This document shows positions 5,073 through 9,086 of a DNA stretch of 9,086 bases, piece by piece. This stretch comes from Pseudomonadota bacterium (GTDB taxonomy: Bacteria; Pseudomonadota; Alphaproteobacteria; Rhizobiales; Xanthobacteraceae). Below the pieces are notes generated by a model. That model was given only the letters and a program-made list of their open reading frames with translations, was not told the origin of the DNA and ran no database searches. Within the stretch, counting starts at the first letter, position 1; each line of letters starts with the position of its first letter. The stretch lies in NCBI GenBank assembly GCA_023390695.1, contig JAEWCJ010000014.1:1-9086 (forward strand). Reading direction: 5' to 3'. The position numbers and the translations under genes were made by a program.

Positions 5073-6185
5073 GTGACCATCGAACCAAAATCTGCGTCGT
5101 GGAATTGGGGCACACGCTCGTTCCAGTTCGGCGCGCGCAATCCCAGCCCGCTGCAGGACGCGCCGACATTCTGGCGAGTGATGGCGCAGATCGCCACGAT
5201 CGTGATGGCCGTCATCATGTTCGGCGCCTTTCTGTATGTCGCACGATCGCTGCTGGTGCCGATCCTCAGCGCCCTGGTCGTCAGCCTGACACTCGGACCG
5301 CTGTCGGCGCGCGCCGTGAAAGCCGGCTGGCCGGCCTGGCTGCCGGCGATCATCGTCGTGCTGCTTCTGGGCGGCGCTCTTTATCTCGCCGCGCTCATTC
5401 TCGCCGAACCGGCCTCCGATCTGATCAGCCGCTCGGACGAAATCGGCAACACCATCAAGGAGAAATTCAGTTTCATGGAGCGGCCGCTTGCCGCCCTGCG
5501 CGAATTGCAGACGGCGCTTGCCGGCGGCGCCAGCCTGCCGGTCGACGTCAACCGCAATGCCGCGCTGGAAAGCATCGTCTCGACATTGCCGCCCTTCGCG
5601 CTGCAATTCGTGTTGTTCTTTGCGACGCTGTTCTTCTTCGTCTTCGGGCGGCAGGCGTTTCGACGCTATATCGTCAATCTGTTCGGCACCCGCGAGGGGC
5701 GTCTGCGCGCGCTGAAGATCGCCAACGACGTCGAGCAGAATCTCAGCGTCTATCTCCTCACCGTGACGGCGATCAATATCGGCGTCGGCCTGTTCGTCAC
5801 CGCGATCACGTTCGCGATGGGATTCCCGGCGCCGCTGTTCTGGGGCGCCCTCGCCTTCCTGCTCAATTACATTCCCTATGTCGGCCCCGGCATCATGCAT
5901 GTGACGCTGTTCGTCATCGGTCTGCTGACATTCCCGACCCTGTGGCCGGCTCTGGTGGCGCCCGGCCTGTTCATCCTCTTCACCTTCTTCGAAGGGCATT
6001 TCCTCGTGCCGGCGATCATCGGACGGCAATTGCTGCTGCATCCGCTGGCGGTGTTTCTCTCGCTGGCCTTCTGGGCCTGGCTGTGGGGGCCGGTCGGCGC
6101 CTTCCTCGCCACGCCGATTCTGATCATGGCGATCGTCGCCATCGATCACGTCTATCCGCGTTCAAGGCATCTGCTGCCGGGCTGA
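5073..6185 (+). CDS. AI-2E/PerM-family (UPF0118) membrane transporter
   Basis: 370 aa, the usual length for this family, with about seven or eight membrane segments. After a polar N-terminus come two helices (MAQIATIVMAVIMFGAFLYV; then LPAIIVVLLLGGALYLAALI), a soluble amphipathic stretch (about residues 115-165), and the C-terminal transporter core. The family's conserved motifs are present: NYIPYVGPG at about 265-273, then EGHFLVPAIIGRQLLLHP from about 307 and the closing FWAWLWGPVGAFLATP. Members export small solutes; autoinducer-2 is the best-known case, but many act as permeases or Na+/H+ antiporters of unrelated substrates. I prefer GTG 5073 because GGAG lies at 5063-5066 with ideal spacing; GTG 5052 (seven more residues) is possible. 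The substrate cannot be inferred. Confidence 0.88.
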   Translation: MTIEPKSASWNWGTRSFQFGARNPSPLQDAPTFWRVMAQIATIVMAVIMFGAFLYVARSLLVPILSALVVSLTLGPLSARAVKAGWPAWLPAIIVVLLLGGALYLAALILAEPASDLISRSDEIGNTIKEKFSFMERPLAALRELQTALAGGASLPVDVNRNAALESIVSTLPPFALQFVLFFATLFFFVFGRQAFRRYIVNLFGTREGRLRALKIANDVEQNLSVYLLTVTAINIGVGLFVTAITFAMGFPAPLFWGALAFLLNYIPYVGPGIMHVTLFVIGLLTFPTLWPALVAPGLFILFTFFEGHFLVPAIIGRQLLLHPLAVFLSLAFWAWLWGPVGAFLATPILIMAIVAIDHVYPRSRHLLPG

Positions 6186-6428
6186 CCTTCACGCCGAACG
6201 TAGCCGAGTGCGGCAGCAGGGCCTGCGGAGTGCGACGGCCACCGGCATGAAACGCCCGGGCCCTGTCCGCCCCACGAAACCGAAACGGAGGCGAAACTCG
6301 AAATGCCCGCCGGGCTTTAACAACTGAACGCGCGGAGCGGCAAACGTGGAAACGGAACCATGGTGCGGCCGCCCGGAATGACACACCGCAGGGGCGTGAG
6401 GGCTGTTGCAACAGTCAGGAGAGGCAAG
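6186..6428. other. intergenic leader region with weak hairpin and a 12-bp palindrome
   Basis: About 240 bases without a convincing gene separate the AI-2E-family gene from the next small gene. GCCC-GCC-GGGC followed by TTT (6305-6318) is a short terminator-like hairpin, too weak to call. CTGTTGCAACAG at 6403-6414 is a perfect palindrome directly before the ribosome binding site AGGAGAGG (6417-6424). An open frame from 6360 enters the next gene but lacks a ribosome binding site and would bury the signal peptide. Confidence 0.4.
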
Positions 6429-6695
6429 ATGCCCAGAAAACTCGCGATGCTCCTTTCCGCCGTCTTGCTGCTGGGAACGGCATCTGCCGCACGTGCGGAC
6501 GCGACCGAAGATTACAGCAACTATCCGCTCGCCAACGCCTACAAATATTGCGACCGCGGCAGTGCATTCGCGTGCCGCCAGGTTCAGGAGCTCAATGCCG
6601 AGGACAATGCGATGGCCGCCTATGGCGCGGCCAATCCGCGCAACCTGATGCCCGCGCCGGTTGCGCCTCAGCGATACCGGTATCGCCCACGCTAG
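6429..6695 (+). CDS. small secreted hypothetical protein
   Basis: 88 aa from the ATG at 6429, chosen over an in-frame ATG at 6360 because a strong AGGAGAGG lies just upstream and this start opens a normal signal peptide (MPRKLAMLLSAVLLLGTASAARA, cleavage near residue 23). The mature 65-residue protein begins DATEDYSNYPLANAYKYC. It has two Cys (41 and 49) that may form a disulfide, a short acidic/polar middle (QVQELNAEDNAM), and a Pro/Arg/Tyr-rich end (APVAPQRYRYRPR). No enzymatic motif is visible. It stands alone between the AI-2E-family gene and the convergent Bug-family gene, whose stop is only 31 bases away. The role is unknown; an envelope location is well supported. Confidence 0.75.
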   Translation: MPRKLAMLLSAVLLLGTASAARADATEDYSNYPLANAYKYCDRGSAFACRQVQELNAEDNAMAAYGAANPRNLMPAPVAPQRYRYRPR

Positions 6696-6726
6696 GCGTC
6701 CGGCGCGGCCATCCTCGTTCTGCCAT

Positions 6727-7713
6727 CTAGTTCTGCAATTTGGCGCCGGCCTCGGCGACCGCTTTCGACCAGCGCGCGAGCTCCTTCTTGTTCAGTTCGA
6801 GAAGATCGCCGGGAGAACCGCTCACCGGATCGATCCCCTGCCCCTCCAGGCTCTTTTTCACCTCGGGGGATTTGATGATGCCCGAAATGATGGTGTTCAG
6901 CTTGCCGACGACATCCGGCGGCGTCTTCGCCGGCGCCCAGACTCCGAACCAGGCCGATACCTCGAAATCATCCAGTCCCGCCTCCTTCATCACCGGCACG
7001 TCGGGAAGCGCTTCGATGCGCTGGCTGCTGGTGATCGCAATCGCGCGCAGCTTGCCTTCCTTGATGTGCGGCAGCAGCGGCAGATAGTGATAGAACATGA
7101 ACTGCACCTCGCCGCGCAGCAGATCGGTGATGGCCTGCGCACCGCCGCGATAGGGAATATGCGTCGCCTTCAGGCCTTCGCGTGCGCTGAACATCGCGCC
7201 GGAGAGATGATTGGAGGTGCCGTTGCCGGACGATCCGTAATTCACCTTGCCCGGATTGGCGCGGATATAAGCGATCAATTCCTTGACGCTGTTGACCGGC
7301 AGCGACGGATTCACCACCAGGACATTCGGCGCGGTGCCGAACTGGATCACCGGCGCGAAATCGGCAATCGGATCGTAGTTGATCCTGGCATAGACCGCCG
7401 GATTGATCGAATGCGTTCCGATGGTGCCCATCAGCAAAGTGTGACCGTCGGGCGCCGCGCGTGCGACCGCTTCGGTTCCGATGGTGCCGCCCGCCCCGCC
7501 GCGATTGTCGATCACGACATTCTGGCCGAGGGATTTGCCGAGTTCATCGGCCAGAATGCGTCCGACCAGGTCGGTCGTGCTGCCGGGCGGGAACGGAACG
7601 ATCAATGTCAGTTGTCGGGTTGGATAAGTCTGCGCGCTGGCCGTCGGCACGGCCCAGCACATCGTTACGGCCACAACCAGACCTATCGCCAACTTGACGA
7701 TCCGCATTCCCAT
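6727..7713 (-). CDS. Bug-family (TctC-like) tripartite tricarboxylate transporter substrate-binding protein
   Basis: 328 aa, the typical family length. The ATG at 7713 follows GGGAG with a six-base spacing; an in-frame ATG at 7761 would add 16 charged residues before the signal peptide and is unlikely. Signal peptide residues 1-27 end in ASA. The mature N-terminus YPTRQLTLIVPFPPGSTTDL, the NRGGAGGTIGTEAVARAAPDGHTLL segment (about 70-94), the PNVLVVNPSLPV strand and the HIPYRGGAQAITDLLRGEVQ segment are all Bug-family hallmarks. The family binds carboxylates such as citrate, tricarballylate, aspartate or aromatic acids in the periplasm for a TctA/TctB permease. No tctA or tctB gene lies in the window, so this is an orphan binding protein, as is common for the many Bug paralogues in proteobacteria. 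It diverges from the exported hydrolase; the ligand is unknown. Confidence 0.93.
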   Translation of the reverse strand: MGMRIVKLAIGLVVAVTMCWAVPTASAQTYPTRQLTLIVPFPPGSTTDLVGRILADELGKSLGQNVVIDNRGGAGGTIGTEAVARAAPDGHTLLMGTIGTHSINPAVYARINYDPIADFAPVIQFGTAPNVLVVNPSLPVNSVKELIAYIRANPGKVNYGSSGNGTSNHLSGAMFSAREGLKATHIPYRGGAQAITDLLRGEVQFMFYHYLPLLPHIKEGKLRAIAITSSQRIEALPDVPVMKEAGLDDFEVSAWFGVWAPAKTPPDVVGKLNTIISGIIKSPEVKKSLEGQGIDPVSGSPGDLLELNKKELARWSKAVAEAGAKLQN

Positions 7714-7895
7714 GACGTTCTCCCGATTGTTCCGCCTTACGGCTGTCATTGAATTGCGCAAAGACTAGCGGGAGGACGGTTGCAGCGACAAGACCGTGTT
7801 CGCGCAGCGCACGCCCACCAGACCTGCAGGGAATAGAATTGGGCCGGCGGTGTTCTTGTCCGGTGTCCGGGCTGAGGTCTGCACCGAAGGACAAT

Positions 7896-7925
7896 ATCCA
7901 AAGGAGACGTATCCAAGGGAGACGC
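7896..7925 (+). repeat. 15-bp tandem duplication carrying two Shine-Dalgarno sequences
   Basis: ATCCAAAGGAGACGT (7896-7910) is followed directly by ATCCAAGGGAGACGC (7911-7925), 13 of 15 bases identical. Each copy holds a good ribosome binding site (AAGGAG and GGGAG). Only the second is at the right distance from the ATG at 7928; the first has no start codon at a matching distance in the sequence. Confidence 0.7.
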
Positions 7926-7927
7926 CC

Positions 7928-8935
7928 ATGACTGGCATGCCCACGACGACTGAAACGCCCATGTTATCTCGCCGCCACCTGCTTGCCGCATCCGCCGCCG
8001 CAGTCGCGTTGCCGGCCTTTGCCGCATCTCCGGTCCATGCCGCCGCGCCTGTAAGCGGCAAACAGGGCCCCGCCTTTTACCGCTTCAAGATCGGCGACTA
8101 CGAGATCACCGCCATCAATGACGGAACCTGGTATCGGGCGATCGACGACAAGTTTGTCCGCAATGCCGCGTTTTCCGATGTGCAGAAGGCGCTGAGCGAC
8201 GTTTTCCTGCCGACCGACACATTGCCGATCCCCTTCACCGCCCTGCTGGTGAATACCGGATCGCGTCTGATCGCGCTCGATACCGGCACCGGCGGCCAGA
8301 TGGGCTCCATGGCGCCGCAATCCGGCACCTTTGCCGCCAATCTGGCGGCGGCCGGCATCGATCCGAAAGCGGTCGACGCCATCATCATCTCGCATTTCCA
8401 TCCCGATCACATCAACGGCATCAAGACCAAGGACAATGCGCTGTTCTTCCCCAATGCCGAAATCAATGTGCCCGCGCCGGAATGGGCGTTCTGGATGGAC
8501 GATGCCAACATGTCCAAGGCGCCGGACGCCGCAAAGCCGGCCTTCCTGAATGCGCGCCGCATCTTCGCCGACATCGCCAAGGACGTGAAACGTTTCGAGC
8601 CCGGCCGGGATCTGGCGCCCGGTCTCACATCGATCGCGGCCTATGGCCATACGCCCGGCCACACCGCCTTCAGCATCGCGTCCGGCAACCAGTCGATGCT
8701 GTATCTCGCCGACACCACCAACAATCCCTGGCTGTTCGTGCGCAATCCGGAATGGCAGGCAATCTTCGACATGGACGGCGCCATGGCCGCCGACAACCGC
8801 AAACGCCTGCTCGACCGCGCCAGCGCCGACAAGATGCTGGTGCACGGCTATCACTTCCCCTTCCCGGCCTCGGGCTACATCACGAAGACCGCTACCGGCT
8901 ACGATCTCGTGCCGGTGATGTGGGCACCGATGTAA
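7928..8935 (+). CDS. Tat-exported metallo-beta-lactamase-fold hydrolase, methyl parathion hydrolase-like
   Basis: 335 aa. ATG 7928 has GGGAG just upstream; ATG 7961 (12th codon) is the alternative. SRRHLL at 14-19 followed by a hydrophobic stretch and HAAA is a twin-arginine signal, so the folded enzyme would be exported. Metal ligands of the fold are visible: His156, His158, Asp160 and His161 in HFHPDH, His245 in GHTPGHT, Asp262 in LADTT, and His309 in HFPFPASGY. The order and surrounding residues (AFYRFKIGDYEITAINDGT, LLVNTGSRLIALDTGTGG, a final GYDLVPVMW) closely resemble methyl parathion hydrolase as I recall it, a periplasmic two-metal enzyme hydrolysing organophosphates and some lactones or esters. 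The natural substrate here is unknown. It is divergent from the Bug gene and ends before a terminator. Confidence 0.9.
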   Translation: MTGMPTTTETPMLSRRHLLAASAAAVALPAFAASPVHAAAPVSGKQGPAFYRFKIGDYEITAINDGTWYRAIDDKFVRNAAFSDVQKALSDVFLPTDTLPIPFTALLVNTGSRLIALDTGTGGQMGSMAPQSGTFAANLAAAGIDPKAVDAIIISHFHPDHINGIKTKDNALFFPNAEINVPAPEWAFWMDDANMSKAPDAAKPAFLNARRIFADIAKDVKRFEPGRDLAPGLTSIAAYGHTPGHTAFSIASGNQSMLYLADTTNNPWLFVRNPEWQAIFDMDGAMAADNRKRLLDRASADKMLVHGYHFPFPASGYITKTATGYDLVPVMWAPM

Positions 8936-8957
8936 TTGCCGGGCAACGTCCCAACGA

Positions 8958-8991
8958 GAAAGGGCCGCATCGCTGCGGCCCTTTGTGTTTC
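8958..8991. terminator. bidirectional intrinsic terminator between convergent genes
   Basis: AAAGGGCCGCA (8959-8969) pairs perfectly with TGCGGCCCTTT (8974-8984) around a four-base TCGC loop, an 11-bp GC-rich stem. On the plus strand TGTGTTT follows; on the minus strand the A-rich flank supplies a short T-run. It lies 23 bases after the hydrolase stop and 14 bases from the stop of the TonB-dependent receptor, so it can end both transcripts. Confidence 0.9.
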
Positions 8992-8998
8992 GTCTCGC

Positions 8999-9086
8999 TC
9001 AGAATTTCAGCCCGAACCGCGCCAGGAATGTCCGGCCCGGCAACGGGTAGGCGCGGTAACGGCCCACCACGGCGGTGCTCGCAATT
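8999..9086 (-). CDS. TonB-dependent outer-membrane receptor, C-terminal fragment
   Basis: The minus strand ends in an open frame whose last 29 codons read ...VVGRYRAYPLPGRTFLARFGLKF followed by TGA (9001-8999). The P-x-P-G-R-T-F motif with alternating hydrophobic/aromatic residues and a terminal Phe is the final beta-strand of TonB-dependent receptors, where the C-terminal aromatic residue is needed for assembly by the BAM complex (family knowledge). The rest of the gene lies beyond the window, so neither the plug domain nor the ligand (siderophore, haem, cobalamin, metal or other) can be judged. Confidence 0.85.
   Translation of the reverse strand, partial: IASTAVVGRYRAYPLPGRTFLARFGLKF

Noticed and set aside
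4275..6149. 624-codon open frame on the minus strand across terC and the AI-2E-family gene
   Set aside because: It runs antisense through two well-recognised membrane protein genes and the terminator between them. Its composition (very rich in Arg, Asp, His, Gln) is what the reverse strand of GC-rich membrane genes gives. No domain is recognisable.
6661..7752. 363-codon plus-strand frame opposite the Bug-family gene
   Set aside because: Antisense shadow: it overlaps the end of the small secreted gene and the whole of a clear Bug-family protein, and has no protein character of its own.
7964..8854. 296-codon minus-strand frame opposite the hydrolase gene
   Set aside because: Antisense shadow of a metallo-beta-lactamase-fold enzyme with all metal ligands intact on the other strand.

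Overview
This is a GC-rich stretch of bacterial chromosome, most likely from an alphaproteobacterium of the order Hyphomicrobiales (Bradyrhizobium/Rhodopseudomonas/Pseudolabrys-like). That placement is an inference. It rests on base composition, on the style of the small secreted proteins (a Pro/Gln/Val-repeat protein with an 'RVNQGPVYSGPGPDY' segment), and on the Bug-type solute-binding protein, TerC and XRE proteins. I found no CRISPR array, transposase, integrase or phage gene.

Layout. Positions 1-93 hold the last 30 codons of the 23S rRNA methyltransferase RlmB (+). Two small secreted low-complexity proteins follow on the minus strand (624-106 and 1144-671), probably co-transcribed. A small conserved-looking basic protein (1283-1564, +) converges on a collagen-like lipoprotein (2105-1638, -), with a perfect 13-bp inverted repeat between them. 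Next on the minus strand are tRNA-Thr(UGU) (2348-2274), a small cysteine-containing secreted protein (2765-2415), and a translationally coupled pair: an XRE regulator (3695-3390) and a 152-aa protein of unknown function (3393-2935).

A divergent, relatively AT-rich control region with inverted and direct repeats (3696-3849) separates this pair from plus-strand genes: a three-helix small membrane protein (3850-4185), a TerC-family membrane protein (4254-4958) ending in a strong intrinsic terminator (4981-5010), an AI-2E/PerM-family membrane protein (5073-6185) and a small secreted protein (6429-6695).

The right end looks like a transport/hydrolase area. An orphan Bug-family periplasmic binding protein (7713-6727, -) is divergent from a Tat-exported metallo-beta-lactamase-fold hydrolase resembling methyl parathion hydrolase (7928-8935, +). 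A bidirectional terminator (8958-8991) separates the hydrolase from the C-terminal end of a TonB-dependent receptor (9086-8999, -).

Working together: most products are predicted to sit in or pass through the cell envelope (four small exported proteins, a lipoprotein, three inner-membrane proteins, a periplasmic binding protein, a Tat-exported enzyme, an outer-membrane receptor). Few adjacent genes form a clear pathway. The best-supported functional units are the ATGA-coupled XRE pair, the pair of low-complexity secreted proteins, and possibly the divergent Bug/hydrolase pair. I see no strong case for a wholly new system. The best candidates for a second look are the coupled XRE cassette with its structured control region, the collagen-like lipoprotein, and the hairpin-sequestered ribosome binding site of terC.
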